Part shown: positions 28,582-38,106 of the stretch, one piece after another
Layout: each line of letters opens with the position of its first letter
Position numbering within the stretch: the stretch's first letter is position 1
Assembly (NCBI GenBank): GCA_959602045.1
Contig: CAUGRT010000003.1
Coordinates: 77,501 to 141,500 of the forward strand
Length of the DNA: 64,000 nucleotides
Origin: an uncultured Clostridia bacterium
GTDB lineage: Bacteria; Bacillota; Clostridia; UBA1381
Direction: 5' to 3'
Made by a program: the position numbers and the translations under genes
Notes under the pieces: model-generated
What the model saw: the letters and a program-made list of their open reading frames with translations, nothing else
Databases searched by the model: none
Told to the model about the DNA's origin: nothing

Positions 28582-29199
28582 TTATTCAATCGTCCATTCA
28601 ATTTTCCCGGCAACGCCGCTTGTTTTACCCTTTCGTTCTTCGCTGACCTCCATTACGCGATTCAACGCCGAACCCAGGCTGCGATAGATTGCTTCCCAGA
28701 TATGATGTCCGTTATGCCCTCTGAACAGGTCAATCTGCAACGTACACATCGCTCCTTGAGCAAACCCCTCCAGGAACGTTTCCAAATCCTGTGTGTCCAT
28801 GCCCTCTACCTGTTCGGTTAATTCTGCACCGTGGTAGTCAATCTCAAAGTACGCTCTCGATTCAAAGCTCAATGCTGTTTCAGCTTTCGCCTCGTCAATA
28901 ATTCCGATCGCGTCACCATAACCGTAGCAGCCGTCTACCGTGTCCACATACTGCTTAACCGCCTTACCGAGCGCAATTCCCAAGTCCTCGCAAATAACGT
29001 GCGTCAAGGTAAATTCATCCAGTTCCATCTCAATCTCGATATTGAAACCACCGCGCCATGCGATATGCTCCAGCATATGATTCAAAAATATAATAGGTGT
29101 CCGGATATACTTTCTATAATCCGAACGAAGCGGTGAAAAATCCAGTTTTACTGAAATTTCTGATTCCGTTGTTCTTCTTGTTACTGTAATATCTTTCAT
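28582..29199 (-). CDS. Divergent HisB-like (imidazoleglycerol-phosphate dehydratase family) protein
   Basis: The 205-residue protein follows the IGPD fold from end to end: FLNHMLEHIAWRGGFNI (His41), a CEDLGIALGKA block, IDEAKAETALSFESRAYFEI and GHNGHHIWEAIYRSLGSALNRV (His165, His166, Glu169). However, two conserved metal ligands are missing. The DDHHTxED motif reads LTHVICED, so His67 and Glu71 stay but the second His is Val68. The His of the usual EHF motif is Thr141 (LETFLEGFA). True HisB uses both Mn sites, so histidine synthesis by this protein is doubtful. The gene starts 30 bp after the HisD-like gene. No hisC, hisG or other his gene is in the window. Confidence 0.75.
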   Translation of the reverse strand: MKDITVTRRTTESEISVKLDFSPLRSDYRKYIRTPIIFLNHMLEHIAWRGGFNIEIEMELDEFTLTHVICEDLGIALGKAVKQYVDTVDGCYGYGDAIGIIDEAKAETALSFESRAYFEIDYHGAELTEQVEGMDTQDLETFLEGFAQGAMCTLQIDLFRGHNGHHIWEAIYRSLGSALNRVMEVSEERKGKTSGVAGKIEWTIE

Positions 29200-29229
29200 C
29201 TTAATACTCTATTCCGCCGTATATGGCAA

Positions 29230-30528
29230 CTATTTTCTCTCTTTTACAGCCAACCCATGCGTATCAAAGCCCTCTACCTGGGCAAATTTATAAGCATAGC
29301 CGCGTACCTTTTCAAAGCCATCCTTTGATGCATAGCCTACCGAAGAACGTTTCAGAAAATCCTGAACGCTGACAGAGGAATAAGTCTTTGCAAATCCGCC
29401 TGTCGGCAAAATGGCATTCGGACCCAGTACAAAGTTACAGAGCGTTACGGGAGTATAGTCACCCAACAGGATTTCACCTGCATTTTTGATTTTCGGCAGC
29501 GTGTCAAACGGCTTTTCCGTCATAACCTCCATATGCTCCGGAGCATATTCGTTTACGAAATCAATGGATTCTTCCAATGAATTTGTCAAAATTACACCGC
29601 CGTATGTAGTCAGATTCGTTTCGATAAAATCTTTTCTCTTTGCCGAAATCTTTTCTAATTGCTCGTTGACGATCGGAATAACCTGATCCACCAATTCTCT
29701 TGAATGAGTCACCAGCAATGCCGCACTGTCCGGGCCATGCTCTGCTTCAATCATCCAATCCAAAGCCACCTTATGGGGATCTGCCTTTTCATCGGCAAGT
29801 ACAATGATTTCCGACGGGCCTGCCGGTAATCCTGCGTCAATATTATTCGCCAAAACACGCTTTGCCGCTGTCGCATAGCTATTTCCGGGGCCGATGATTT
29901 TATGGCACTTCGGAATCGTTTCCGTTCCGTAAGCAACAGCCGCCACTGCCTGAATACCGCCAACCTTATAAATCTCGGTAATTCCGATAATTTTAGCGGC
30001 ACACAAAATCGCGTCATCCACCTCGCCCTTTTCATTCGGAGGTGTTACAACAACAATTTTCGGCACCTTCGCAACCACAGCCGGAATCCCCAACATACAC
30101 AATACAGACGGGAAACTGCCCTTTCCGTGCGGTACATATAAGCAAACATCTACGATCGGTGTTGTCTTTTCGCCAACCATCAGACCGTCATCCACCATCG
30201 TAAACCACATTTCCTCCGGCAGCTGCTTCTCATGAAAATCATAAATATTCTTGTATGCATATTCGATTGCTTCTCTGGTTTCCGCATCCAAACGTGCGTA
30301 ACCTGCGTCAATCTCCTCCTGCGTTACTTTCATGGTTTCCTTTGTCAGCTGCACTTTATCAAACTTTGCCGTATATTCCAGCACAGCCTCATCACCGCGA
30401 TCGCGAATATCATCGGAAACCTCCTTCGCGATTTTCATCTGCTCTGTAATGTCCATTTCCGCACGCTTCATGATGAAATCGTACTGCTCTTTTGTCATTT
30501 TTGACAACTCGTATATATTGGGCTGCAT
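29230..30528 (-). CDS. Divergent histidinol dehydrogenase-like protein (HisD family)
   Basis: The 432-residue protein has the HisD scaffold: VYVPHGKGSFPS-type NAD region (residues 131-141), GPGNSYATAAKR, GPSEIIVLAD, catalytic pair Glu331-His332 (APEHMEVM), Glu419 and His424. By constant-offset alignment with E. coli HisD, four conserved metal- or substrate-site residues differ: Gln259 is Glu261, Glu356 is Val361, Asp360 is Asn365 and His367 is Ala372 (LCNFVLGPNAILPTGG instead of LGDY...NHVLPT). I infer a family member acting on another alcohol substrate. The ATG follows AGGAGGAAGAG, 11 bp behind dnaJ, so it can be read from heat-shock transcripts. Confidence 0.8.
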   Translation of the reverse strand: MQPNIYELSKMTKEQYDFIMKRAEMDITEQMKIAKEVSDDIRDRGDEAVLEYTAKFDKVQLTKETMKVTQEEIDAGYARLDAETREAIEYAYKNIYDFHEKQLPEEMWFTMVDDGLMVGEKTTPIVDVCLYVPHGKGSFPSVLCMLGIPAVVAKVPKIVVVTPPNEKGEVDDAILCAAKIIGITEIYKVGGIQAVAAVAYGTETIPKCHKIIGPGNSYATAAKRVLANNIDAGLPAGPSEIIVLADEKADPHKVALDWMIEAEHGPDSAALLVTHSRELVDQVIPIVNEQLEKISAKRKDFIETNLTTYGGVILTNSLEESIDFVNEYAPEHMEVMTEKPFDTLPKIKNAGEILLGDYTPVTLCNFVLGPNAILPTGGFAKTYSSVSVQDFLKRSSVGYASKDGFEKVRGYAYKFAQVEGFDTHGLAVKERK

Positions 30529-30539
30529 GGCTCTTCCTC

Positions 30540-31670
30540 CTAATTAAATAAATCTTTTACTTTATCCATAAACGATTTCTTCTTTTTATAGAATTTATCG
30601 TCATCGAATTCCTTTAAAAGCTCCTTTTGCCGTGATGTCAGATTTTTCGGAATCTCCACATCCACCGTCACATACTGGTCGCCTCTGCCGCGACCCCTCA
30701 AGAACGGGATTCCTTTCCCTCTTAAGCGGAACCGCGTTCCCGGCTGCGTTCCCTCCGGAATATCATATTCTACCGGGCCGTCCAACGTCGGCACTTTCAC
30801 CGTCGCTCCCAATGCCGCCTGTACAATCGTAATCGGCATCGTGATATAAACATCATTATCCTGCCGTCTGAACAGAGTATGCCGTCTGACGCGAATCGTT
30901 ACCAGCAAATCTCCGTTGGGGCCACCTCTGTCACCGGCTTCTCCCTGTCCCGAAAGCTGCATGGTCTGACCGTCGTCAATTCCTGCCGGAATATCAATCT
31001 CAATTGTTTTTGACTTCCGTACTCTACCCGTTCCGCGGCAATCCTTACATGGAGTTTTAATAATTTTACCCGTTCCGTGACACTCCGGACAGGTCGAAAC
31101 ATTTGTCATATATCCCAGCATTGTGCGCTGCTGCGTCTGAATCTGCCCGGTTCCGTTACAACGATGACAGGTTTCTGCCGTAGTTCCCGGTGCCGCACCG
31201 CTGCCGCCGCAGGTATCGCATTTTTCCTGTTTTACAATATTGATCTTTTTTTTACAGCCAAATGCCGCTTCTTCAAAAGAAATATCGACCACCTGGCGTA
31301 CATCCGCGCCGCGTCTTGGCCCATTTCGCCTGTTTCCGCCGCCAAATCCGCCGAAACCGCCGCCGAAAATATCACTGAATATATCGCCAAAATCAAAGCC
31401 TGCTCCGTTAAAGCCGCCACCGCCGCCGGCACCGAAGTTCGGATCAACTCCGGCATGACCGAACTGGTCGTATCGGCTTCTCTTTTCCGGATCGGATAAA
31501 ACGCCGTAGGCCTCGTTCACTTCCTTGAATTTCTCCTCGGCTTCTTTATTGCCGGGGTTTAAATCCGGGTGATATTTCTTTGCTACTTTTCTATATGCTT
31601 TTTTTAATTCATCCTCTGAGGCGTTCTTGGAAACTCCCAACACCTCATAGTAATCACGCTTATCAGCCAA
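30540..31670 (-). CDS. dnaJ: Chaperone DnaJ (type I Hsp40)
   Basis: Co-chaperone that delivers substrates to DnaK. About 376 residues: J domain with the HPD triad ([10 protein letters not shown]), Gly/Phe-rich linker, four CxxCxGxG zinc repeats ([32 protein letters not shown]) and C-terminal substrate-binding domains. The frame opens at an ATG at 31682, but that ATG touches the Shine-Dalgarno. The TTG at 31670 is properly spaced from AAAGGAATGGG and gives the classical [12 protein letters not shown] start, so I choose TTG. It has its own predicted promoter (31768-31797). Confidence 0.95.
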   Translation of the reverse strand: MADKRDYYEVLGVSKNASEDELKKAYRKVAKKYHPDLNPGNKEAEEKFKEVNEAYGVLSDPEKRSRYDQFGHAGVDPNFGAGGGGGFNGAGFDFGDIFSDIFGGGFGGFGGGNRRNGPRRGADVRQVVDISFEEAAFGCKKKINIVKQEKCDTCGGSGAAPGTTAETCHRCNGTGQIQTQQRTMLGYMTNVSTCPECHGTGKIIKTPCKDCRGTGRVRKSKTIEIDIPAGIDDGQTMQLSGQGEAGDRGGPNGDLLVTIRVRRHTLFRRQDNDVYITMPITIVQAALGATVKVPTLDGPVEYDIPEGTQPGTRFRLRGKGIPFLRGRGRGDQYVTVDVEIPKNLTSRQKELLKEFDDDKFYKKKKSFMDKVKDLFN

Positions 31671-31767
31671 ATTTATACCCATTCCTTTCTAAATTGAAGG
31701 CTGAATGAAAATTTCGCAGATCGTATACTCCGGAATTTTATTCAGACTCCTCACCTACTAAAAATAT

Positions 31768-31797
31768 ATTATATAACACATCCTATGCATTTGTCAA
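31768..31797 (-). promoter_or_regulatory. Predicted internal promoter for dnaJ
   Basis: On the minus strand TTGACA (31792-31797) and TATAAT (31768-31773) are consensus boxes 18 bp apart, located between the dnaK terminator and dnaJ. It may also serve the HisD-like and HisB-like genes behind dnaJ. No CIRCE copy adjoins it. Confidence 0.65.
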
Positions 31798-31812
31798 TAT
31801 CTAATTTTCATT

Positions 31813-31840
31813 CCAAAAAGGACGGACAAGCGTCCGCCCA
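31813..31840 (-). terminator. Rho-independent terminator after dnaK
   Basis: On the minus strand GGGCGGAC and GTCCGTCC pair (7 of 8 Watson-Crick plus one G-U) around a GCTT loop, then TTTTT. It separates dnaK from dnaJ, which explains the extra dnaJ promoter. Confidence 0.75.
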
Positions 31841-31852
31841 TTCTGAAATGCA

Positions 31853-33724
31853 TTAGTTGTTATTATCGTTGTCAACCTCACGGTAATCAGCCTCGTACAC
31901 ATTATCGTTGCCGTTACCTGTCTGCTGAGCGCCGCCCTGTGCATTATTGAAATCATTCGTGTTAAAGCCCTGACCGCCTTGTGCACCGTTCGGGTTTGCC
32001 TGCTGATACAGTTTCTCCGATACCGCGAAGAACTTCTGCTGCAAAGCTTCGGTTGCTGCCTTGATGGCTTCTGTATCCGTACCCTTTAATGCTTCCTTAA
32101 CCTTATCAATTTCCGCCTGAACAGCATCTTTGTCTGCCGCGTCAATCTTATCAGCAACCTCATTCAAGGTCTTTTCTGACTGATAAACCATGGACTCTGC
32201 ATTGTTTCTGGTGTCAACCTCTTCCTTACGCTTCTTATCTTCTTCCGCGTACTTTTCAGCCTCTTTTACAGCTCTGTCAATATCTTCATCGGACAGATTT
32301 GTAGAAGCCGTAATCGTAATCTTCTGCTCATTGCCTGTGCCCAGATCTTTTGCTGATACATTAACGATACCGTTTGCATCAATATCAAAAGTAACTTCAA
32401 TCTGAGGAACACCTCTCGGAGCCGGAGCAATGCCTGTCAAGTTGAAACGTCCCAAGGTCTTGTTATACTGAGCCATCTCACGCTCACCCTGTAATACATG
32501 AACCTCAACGCTCGTCTGACCGTCTGCCGCTGTTGAGAAGATCTGTGACTTGTTGGTTGGAATCGTTGTATTTCTTTCAATCAGCTTTGTGAACACGCCG
32601 CCCATTGTTTCGATACCCAACGAAAGCGGAGTAACATCCAACAGAAGAACGCCGGTTTCTTCGCCGCCCAGAACGCCTGCCTGTCTTGCAGCACCTACAG
32701 CGACACACTCATCCGGGTTAATACCCTTGTGCGGTTCTTTACCCATTTCTTTCTTAACCGCTTCCTGAACAGCCGGGATTCTTGAAGAACCGCCAACCAA
32801 AAGAACTTCATCAATCTTTGACGCGCTGATGTCAGCATCTCTCATAGCATTGCGGATGCATACCAATGTTCTGTCTACCAAATCTGCTGTCAATTCGTCA
32901 AACTTTGCCTTTGTGATCGTAATATCCATATGCTTCGGGCCGGAAGCGTCTGCTGTGATAAACGGCAGATTTACATTTGAAGTAGTTGTTGTGGAAAGCT
33001 CAATCTTGGACTTCTCCGCAGCTTCCTTCAATCTCTGCATTGCCATCTTATCGCCCGACAAGTCAACGCCCTCGGACTTTTTAAACTCTGCTACAAGATA
33101 ATCAATGATTCTCTGGTCAAAGTCATCGCCGCCCAGATGGGTATCACCGTTTGTTGAAAGAACCTCAAACACGCCATCGCCGATTTCCAGAATGGAAACA
33201 TCGAACGTACCGCCGCCCAGGTCATAAACCATAATCGTCTGATCCTTATCGCTCATACCGTAAGCCAAAGCTGCTGCTGTCGGCTCGTTGATAATTCTTA
33301 ATACTTCCAAACCTGCAATCTTACCGGCATCCTTAGTTGCCTGACGCTGCGAATCATTGAAATATGCCGGAACCGTAATAACCGCCTGAGTTACCGGCTC
33401 ACCCAAATAGCTTTCCGCATCCTGCTTCAGCTTTGACAGAATCATCGCACTGATCTCCTGCGGTGTATAAGCCTTCCCGTCGATTGTAACCTTTTCGGCG
33501 GTACCCATTTTTCTCTTGATTGACATAATCGTTCTGTCAGCGTTTGTTACCGCCTGACGCTTTGCGACCTGTCCTACAATTCTTTCTCCGTCCTTTTGGA
33601 ACGCAACAACCGAAGGGGTTGTTCTGGCGCCCTCGCTATTGGTGATAACGTTGGGGCTGCCGCCCTCCATAACCGCAACACAGCTGTTTGTTGTTCCTAA
33701 GTCTATACCTATAATCTTTCCCAT
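31853..33724 (-). CDS. dnaK: Chaperone DnaK (Hsp70)
   Basis: ATP-dependent chaperone. The 623-residue protein has the N-terminal actin-like ATPase ([49 protein letters not shown]), the substrate-binding domain and an alpha-helical lid. It ends in a Gly/Gln/Asn-rich tail with [15 protein letters not shown] in place of the EEVD-like ends. The Shine-Dalgarno AGGAGGAAAAG precedes the ATG. It is the third gene of hrcA-grpE-dnaK, repressed through CIRCE at 35380. Confidence 0.98.
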   Translation of the reverse strand: MGKIIGIDLGTTNSCVAVMEGGSPNVITNSEGARTTPSVVAFQKDGERIVGQVAKRQAVTNADRTIMSIKRKMGTAEKVTIDGKAYTPQEISAMILSKLKQDAESYLGEPVTQAVITVPAYFNDSQRQATKDAGKIAGLEVLRIINEPTAAALAYGMSDKDQTIMVYDLGGGTFDVSILEIGDGVFEVLSTNGDTHLGGDDFDQRIIDYLVAEFKKSEGVDLSGDKMAMQRLKEAAEKSKIELSTTTTSNVNLPFITADASGPKHMDITITKAKFDELTADLVDRTLVCIRNAMRDADISASKIDEVLLVGGSSRIPAVQEAVKKEMGKEPHKGINPDECVAVGAARQAGVLGGEETGVLLLDVTPLSLGIETMGGVFTKLIERNTTIPTNKSQIFSTAADGQTSVEVHVLQGEREMAQYNKTLGRFNLTGIAPAPRGVPQIEVTFDIDANGIVNVSAKDLGTGNEQKITITASTNLSDEDIDRAVKEAEKYAEEDKKRKEEVDTRNNAESMVYQSEKTLNEVADKIDAADKDAVQAEIDKVKEALKGTDTEAIKAATEALQQKFFAVSEKLYQQANPNGAQGGQGFNTNDFNNAQGGAQQTGNGNDNVYEADYREVDNDNNN

Positions 33725-33786
33725 TGTCTTTTCCTCCTCAATAATTACATTTTATTTTTACAATATGATTGAATAGTATATTGAAA

Positions 33787-34302
33787 TCAGTTTGCTACTT
33801 TTACCATCGAATGTCGTACAACACGACCGGAATCGTATATGTAGCCTTTCATAAATTCCTCAACTACAGTATTGTCATCCACCGTTTCATCCTCAATATG
33901 CATTACCGCATTATGAAGATTCGGGTCAAATTGCTCGCCGACCGCTTGAATCGGTTTTACCTTCAGCTTTGTCAGTGAATCGTTGAACTGTTTCATTACC
34001 ATTTCAACGCCCTCTTTCAGCTTCTTGGCATCCTCCGAATCCACCTCGGTCTGCAAGGCTCTTTCCAGATTATCTCCGATCGGGAGAAGCTCCGCAACCG
34101 CGTCAATAACCGCGTCCGCATAGCGTGCGTCCTTTTCGCGCTGCGTTCTTTTCTGGTAATTATCATATTCGGCATAAAGCCTCATATATTTATCAGACTG
34201 CTCACGAAGCTTTTCTTCCAGTTCCTCCTCTTTTGATTTTTCGGGAGCCGTTTCTGCCTCGTCAACAGTTTCTTGCTGATTTTCTTTAATCTCCTCTGCC
34301 AT
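33787..34302 (-). CDS. grpE: Nucleotide exchange factor GrpE
   Basis: Promotes ADP release from DnaK. The 171-residue protein has an acidic, flexible N-terminus (EENQQETVDEAETAPEKS), a long coiled coil with YMRLYAEYDNYQKRTQREK, and a beta domain with FDPNLHNAVMHIED and GYIYDSGRVVRHSMVKVA. Strong Shine-Dalgarno AAAGGAGG. It sits 21 bp behind hrcA and 62 bp ahead of dnaK. Confidence 0.97.
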   Translation of the reverse strand: MAEEIKENQQETVDEAETAPEKSKEEELEEKLREQSDKYMRLYAEYDNYQKRTQREKDARYADAVIDAVAELLPIGDNLERALQTEVDSEDAKKLKEGVEMVMKQFNDSLTKLKVKPIQAVGEQFDPNLHNAVMHIEDETVDDNTVVEEFMKGYIYDSGRVVRHSMVKVAN

Positions 34303-34323
34303 TTATCCTTCGCCTCCTTTATT

Positions 34324-35352
34324 TCATTCCAGATAATATTTCAATATTTTATCAATTTCTTTCGAAATCACATCCAAGCTCGCAAACACTTTTGCATAAT
34401 CCATCCTTTTCGGCCCGATTACACCCAGCTTGCCGGCTTTCTTATCCCCCAGTGCATAATTCACCGTAACCAGAGAACAATCCTTTAAAATATCAACGCC
34501 GTTCTCTTTTCCGATTTTTGCACGAACTCCTTCTTCGTCCTCGGCACTTGCCAAAAGTTTTAAGCTTTCCTTATCTTCAAGGAAATTAAAAATCTCACGT
34601 GCCTTATCCAAATCCGAATATTCGGGATACTTTAAAATGGATTTTGCGTTATTAATGTAAATATCACTGTCATTCATGGAACTGATCGTTTCATAAACGA
34701 AATGCAGGATATTAATCAAAATCTGTACCGGCAAATCCATTTTCGACTCAATCTCTTTCTGAATTTCTTCGATTTTCAGAAAGTCAATATCATCTGCACT
34801 CAACTCCGTTAAATGCTTATTCAAAACAGCCGCAATCTCTGAACACTGTTCTGCGTTAATATCCGCATGAATCACCCGGCTGCCTACCGTAAGCGTTACC
34901 ACAACCAACATCACCATGTTGTAGCCCACCGGAACAAGATCAATCTTTTTAATCTTTGACCCCTTTCCCGGAGTGGTAACGAAAGTTGTATAATCCGTCA
35001 GCGATGAGGTCAGAATCCCGGCACGCTTGATAATATTTTCAAGCTGAACCACCCGATTCTCCAACGCCTCCTGCAACCGATTAATGGCTTCGACTCCAAG
35101 CTGATACTTTCGCATCAAAGAGTTGACATAAAATCGGTATCCTTCATCCGAAGGAACTCTGCCTGCCGAAGTGTGCGGCTGAATCAGATAACCCATCTCC
35201 TCCAAATCCGCCATCTCATTTCGAATGGTCGCACTCGAAAGTCCCAGGCTCTCTTTCTTTGAAATGGCTCTCGACCCCACAGGCTCCGCAGTGCCGATAT
35301 ATTCGTCAATTATCGCCTGTAGGATTTTCCTCTTTCTTTCACTCAAATCCAT
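34324..35352 (-). CDS. hrcA: Heat-inducible transcription repressor HrcA
   Basis: Repressor of class I heat-shock genes that binds CIRCE and depends on GroEL for activity. The 342-residue protein has an N-terminal winged helix (SERKRKILQAIIDEYIGTAE, SSATIRNEMADLEEMGYL), GAF-like and insertion domains, and the C-terminal dimerisation region ending IGPKRMDYAKVFASLDVI. It is the first gene behind the CIRCE element, so it controls itself and grpE-dnaK. Confidence 0.97.
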   Translation of the reverse strand: MDLSERKRKILQAIIDEYIGTAEPVGSRAISKKESLGLSSATIRNEMADLEEMGYLIQPHTSAGRVPSDEGYRFYVNSLMRKYQLGVEAINRLQEALENRVVQLENIIKRAGILTSSLTDYTTFVTTPGKGSKIKKIDLVPVGYNMVMLVVVTLTVGSRVIHADINAEQCSEIAAVLNKHLTELSADDIDFLKIEEIQKEIESKMDLPVQILINILHFVYETISSMNDSDIYINNAKSILKYPEYSDLDKAREIFNFLEDKESLKLLASAEDEEGVRAKIGKENGVDILKDCSLVTVNYALGDKKAGKLGVIGPKRMDYAKVFASLDVISKEIDKILKYYLE

Positions 35353-35379
35353 TCGGCTTCATCTCCTTATTTCAGGCTA

Positions 35380-35406
35380 TTAGCACTCAACTTTAATGAG
35401 TGCTAA
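35380..35406. promoter_or_regulatory. CIRCE operator (HrcA binding site)
   Basis: TTAGCACTC (35380-35388) - 9 bp - GAGTGCTAA (35398-35406): a perfect 9-9-9 match to the CIRCE consensus, placed just downstream of the hrcA promoter. Confidence 0.97.
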
Positions 35407-35419
35407 TAACTATATTTAT

Positions 35420-35448
35420 AAGATACCACTATCTTCATGGATTGTCAA
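35420..35448 (-). promoter_or_regulatory. Predicted promoter of hrcA-grpE-dnaK
   Basis: Minus-strand TTGACA (35443-35448), 17-bp spacer, TATCTT (35420-35425). Transcription would begin beside or inside CIRCE, the usual arrangement for HrcA repression. Confidence 0.7.
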
Positions 35449-35485
35449 GTGATTTTTTGATTTTTCATAAAATGTTCACAATTAT

Positions 35486-36592
35486 TCACAAATTCATCAT
35501 AAACTCACACATCACACTGTTGGAAACATCCATCCCTCTCGGCGTTAAACGATAAAAGCCGTCCTGTTCCGTCAACAACCCCAGCTTGATAAACCGTTCC
35601 GTTTGCTTTGGGAATAACGCCTGCACCGAAACGCCGAAGCGTTTTTGAAATTCCTTTTCACTGACGCCGTTTGTCTTGCGCAATCCCAGCATCATAAATT
35701 CCGAAATTTCATCCGACCGCGTCAGAATCGACTCTTCCCTTTGATTGCCGGTCATATACTGGCGGATATTGCTGCTGTTTGAGAAACGCCGCTTTCCGAT
35801 ATAGCTGTGTGCCGCTGCTCCCAATCCGATATATTCGTCACAATCCCAATACTTCAAATTCTGTCTGCATTGAAATCCGGGCTTTGCGAAATTTGAAATT
35901 TCATATTGCATAAAGCCATGCTGTTCCAAAAAACGTACTGCAAAGTGATACATTTCCCGATCGGTATCTTCATCCGGGAATGTCAGCTTTCCGTTTGCGG
36001 CAGCCTGCTCCAAAGGCGTTCCCTCCTCCAAGATCAGACTGTATGCACTGATATGGGTAATCGGGAGAGATACGGCTATGTTCAGGTTTTTTTGCAGACT
36101 TGCCGGAGTCTGACCCGGAAGTGCGGTCATAAGATCAATGTTGATATTGGAAACGCCCCATTGATGAAGTTCACAAACAGTATTATATGCCGTTTGCGCA
36201 TTGTGTATTCTGCCAATCGTCTTTAACTCACCATCATCAAACGATTGAACCCCAACGCTGATACGATTCACTCCGCCGGCTAAAAGCGCCGATATTTTAT
36301 CTTTTGTCACTGTTCCCGGATTGCTCTCACAAGTACATTCCGCATCGGCAGACCATCGAAAAATCCCTTGTAAGCTTTGCAGCAGCTCCTCCAAAAGTTT
36401 CGGCGGCAATACGGTTGGTGTTCCGCCCCCTAAAAATACGGAATCCACCTTTTCGCCGCGATATTCTTCCGCCTCGCGGATCACCGCATGAACATAATCC
36501 CGAAACAGTTCTTCACCGTGTGGAATGGATACAAAGTCACAATACGCACACTTTTGAACGCAAAACGGAATATGAATATAGAGTCCTTTCAT
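35486..36592 (-). CDS. hemW: Radical SAM heme chaperone HemW (coproporphyrinogen oxidase-like)
   Basis: The 368-residue radical SAM protein has the CxxxCxxC cluster site at Cys11, Cys15 and Cys18 (IHIPFCVQKCAYCDF), the GGGTPTVLP SAM-contact motif, and the HemW-type C-terminus with NLKYWDCDEYIGLGAAAHSY and a winged-helix end. HemW is thought to deliver heme; it is often misnamed HemN. It lies directly upstream of hrcA on the same strand, a common clostridial order, but the hrcA promoter lies between. Confidence 0.9.
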   Translation of the reverse strand: MKGLYIHIPFCVQKCAYCDFVSIPHGEELFRDYVHAVIREAEEYRGEKVDSVFLGGGTPTVLPPKLLEELLQSLQGIFRWSADAECTCESNPGTVTKDKISALLAGGVNRISVGVQSFDDGELKTIGRIHNAQTAYNTVCELHQWGVSNINIDLMTALPGQTPASLQKNLNIAVSLPITHISAYSLILEEGTPLEQAAANGKLTFPDEDTDREMYHFAVRFLEQHGFMQYEISNFAKPGFQCRQNLKYWDCDEYIGLGAAAHSYIGKRRFSNSSNIRQYMTGNQREESILTRSDEISEFMMLGLRKTNGVSEKEFQKRFGVSVQALFPKQTERFIKLGLLTEQDGFYRLTPRGMDVSNSVMCEFMMNL

Positions 36593-36612
36593 TTCTTATC
36601 TCCATTCTCGCA

Positions 36613-36644
36613 ACGCAAAAACAGCGCTGTTAACCAACAGCGCC
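36613..36644 (-). terminator. Rho-independent terminator after the CD1247-type gene
   Basis: On the minus strand GGCGCTGTT-GGTT-AACAGCGCT forms an 8-9 bp stem with a 4-base loop followed by GTTTTTGCG. It lies between the zinc-ribbon gene and hemW. Confidence 0.75.
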
Positions 36645-36659
36645 GCTCTTTTTAATGAA

Positions 36660-37181
36660 TTATTCCTCGTCCTCATCATCATGATTATGATCATGGCAAC
36701 CGCAGTCACAGTCATAATCAATTTCAAGTTCTATTTTCTTATGACAATTCGGACAAATGATTGTGCTTTCCTCGTCAAGCATATCAAAATCAATCATGAC
36801 ATCCTCGCCGCAGTTGGGACACTCCAACTCAAAAAGTTCGCTGTCCTCATCCTCTTCATCGTCATCATAATCCATATCGTCATATTCATCGTAATCATCC
36901 GAATCATCAAACGACATATCCTCGTCCTCATCTTCGTACAACGAATATAAATCATCGACATCGTCCGATACCACGCATAAGCTTTCATCCAACTCATTCA
37001 CTTCTTCATGCAACTCGTCCACGCGCACATCTACAGAAGCCAATTCATCTACAATCTGATCAACAACGTCAATCAGCTGTGAAATTAATCTTCCCTCGTC
37101 GCTCTTGTCCGAAAGCTTGATTCCGTCAGCTAAGCCTTTAATATAGGATACTTTTTTAATTAAGTCCTGATTATCCATCAT
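36660..37181 (-). CDS. Acidic CD1247-type protein with C-terminal zinc ribbon
   Basis: About 173 residues. The N-terminal helical part (MDNQDLIKKVSYIKGLADGI) resembles the CD1247 N-terminal domain found beside efp in many Clostridia. A coiled coil (VDQIVDELASVDVRVDELHE) follows, then an extremely Asp/Glu-rich linker (about residues 80-115). A zinc ribbon with CPNCGE and CPNCHKK comes next, and the tail is rich in Cys, His and Asp (CDCGCHDHNH). Function unknown. The start at 37181 has AAAGGA 9 bases upstream; the longer frame to 37208 is less likely. It is 35 bp behind efp, presumably one transcript. Confidence 0.8.
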   Translation of the reverse strand: MMDNQDLIKKVSYIKGLADGIKLSDKSDEGRLISQLIDVVDQIVDELASVDVRVDELHEEVNELDESLCVVSDDVDDLYSLYEDEDEDMSFDDSDDYDEYDDMDYDDDEEDEDSELFELECPNCGEDVMIDFDMLDEESTIICPNCHKKIELEIDYDCDCGCHDHNHDDEDEE

Positions 37182-37216
37182 TATAACCATTCCTTTCCCT
37201 ATCTGCAATAGATGTC

Positions 37217-37780
37217 TTACTTATTTACTCTTTCCATGTATTCACCGGTTCTGGTATCTACACGAATAATATCGGAACCATCTACAAACAGCGGAACCTG
37301 AATAACGGCTCCCGTTTCCAATGTTGCCGGCTTTGTTGCACCGGTTGCGGTATTACCTGCAAAGCCCGGCTCTGTTTCTGTGATTGCCAGCTCTACAAAT
37401 GTCGGCGGCTCAACACCGAATACATTGCCCTTGTAAGACATGATACGACATATATCGTTTTCCTTTACGAACTTCATCTGTTCTTCAATCTCAGACTTTG
37501 CAATATCCAACATGTCGAAAGTTTCATTATCCATGAAATGATAGAAATCATCATCCCCATAGGAATAAGACATATCCTTTCTGTCAATATGCGCTTCCTC
37601 GAATTTCTCTGTCGGACGGAAAGTTTTTTCAACCACACCGCCGTTTATAATATTCTTCAGCTTTGTTCTTACAAACGCCGCGCCTTTACCGGGCTTAACG
37701 TGCTGAAACTCAACAATTTGATAAACGTTTCCGTCATGCTCAAATGTTCTTCCATTTCTGAATTCACCTGCTGTAATCAT
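37217..37780 (-). CDS. efp: Translation elongation factor EF-P
   Basis: Relieves ribosome stalling at polyproline. The 187-residue protein has the KOW-like N-domain with the loop [11 protein letters not shown], where Lys32 is the usual modification site, as in the Bacillus-type protein, and the two OB domains ending in [12 protein letters not shown]. Shine-Dalgarno TTAGGAGG. The Lys32 loop type fits the presence of the YmfF/YmfH-type peptidase pair at 1-3.6 kb, genes tied to 5-aminopentanol modification in Bacillus. Confidence 0.97.
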   Translation of the reverse strand: MITAGEFRNGRTFEHDGNVYQIVEFQHVKPGKGAAFVRTKLKNIINGGVVEKTFRPTEKFEEAHIDRKDMSYSYGDDDFYHFMDNETFDMLDIAKSEIEEQMKFVKENDICRIMSYKGNVFGVEPPTFVELAITETEPGFAGNTATGATKPATLETGAVIQVPLFVDGSDIIRVDTRTGEYMERVNK

Positions 37781-38106
37781 ATAAGAATCCTCCTAAGTAA
37801 TTTTATAGTCCGGTGTAATTGCAAGGACAGCGTCTGATCCCAGACCCGATTTTTGAATGACAATATTTCGCAATTACCCAAATAGCATATATTTCTATTG
37901 TAATATACTTTACCGCAAAAGTCAAGTGATTTTCGGATTTTTTTGCTCCGGCTGTCAAAAAAATCTTATAAACCTCCAAAAATCGCAGTTTCAAAGGCTT
38001 CATAAAATCCGCTGATTGCGGCGGCTCCTATACAGTATACCCTTTTGAGAATGATAAAATTCAGTAATCCGAACACGGTGCTGAGAAATTTCAGAACTTT
38101 GCCTGT
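37781..38106. other. 326-bp interval between efp and the DUF4179 gene
   Basis: Contains the efp leader (about 110 bases, with a GGTCTGGGATCAGAC-type hairpin) and promoter (37897-37925). Next to the DUF4179 stop is a weak CCGC/GCGG hairpin followed by ATTTTATG on the minus strand (about 38008-38028) that could terminate that operon. No coding frame is credible. Confidence 0.5.
37897..37925 (-). promoter_or_regulatory. Predicted efp promoter
   Basis: Minus-strand TTGACT (37920-37925), 17-bp spacer, TACAAT (37897-37902). Confidence 0.65.

Noticed and set aside
28582..30528. A histidine biosynthesis operon (hisD-hisB)
   Set aside because: No other his genes are present and both proteins lack conserved metal- or substrate-binding residues, so I describe them as divergent family members and give no his gene symbols.
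36681..36950. Plus-strand hydrophobic frame opposite the acidic zinc-ribbon gene
   Set aside because: It is the complement of Asp/Glu codon runs, which read as Ile/Val-rich protein; there is no ribosome site or family match.
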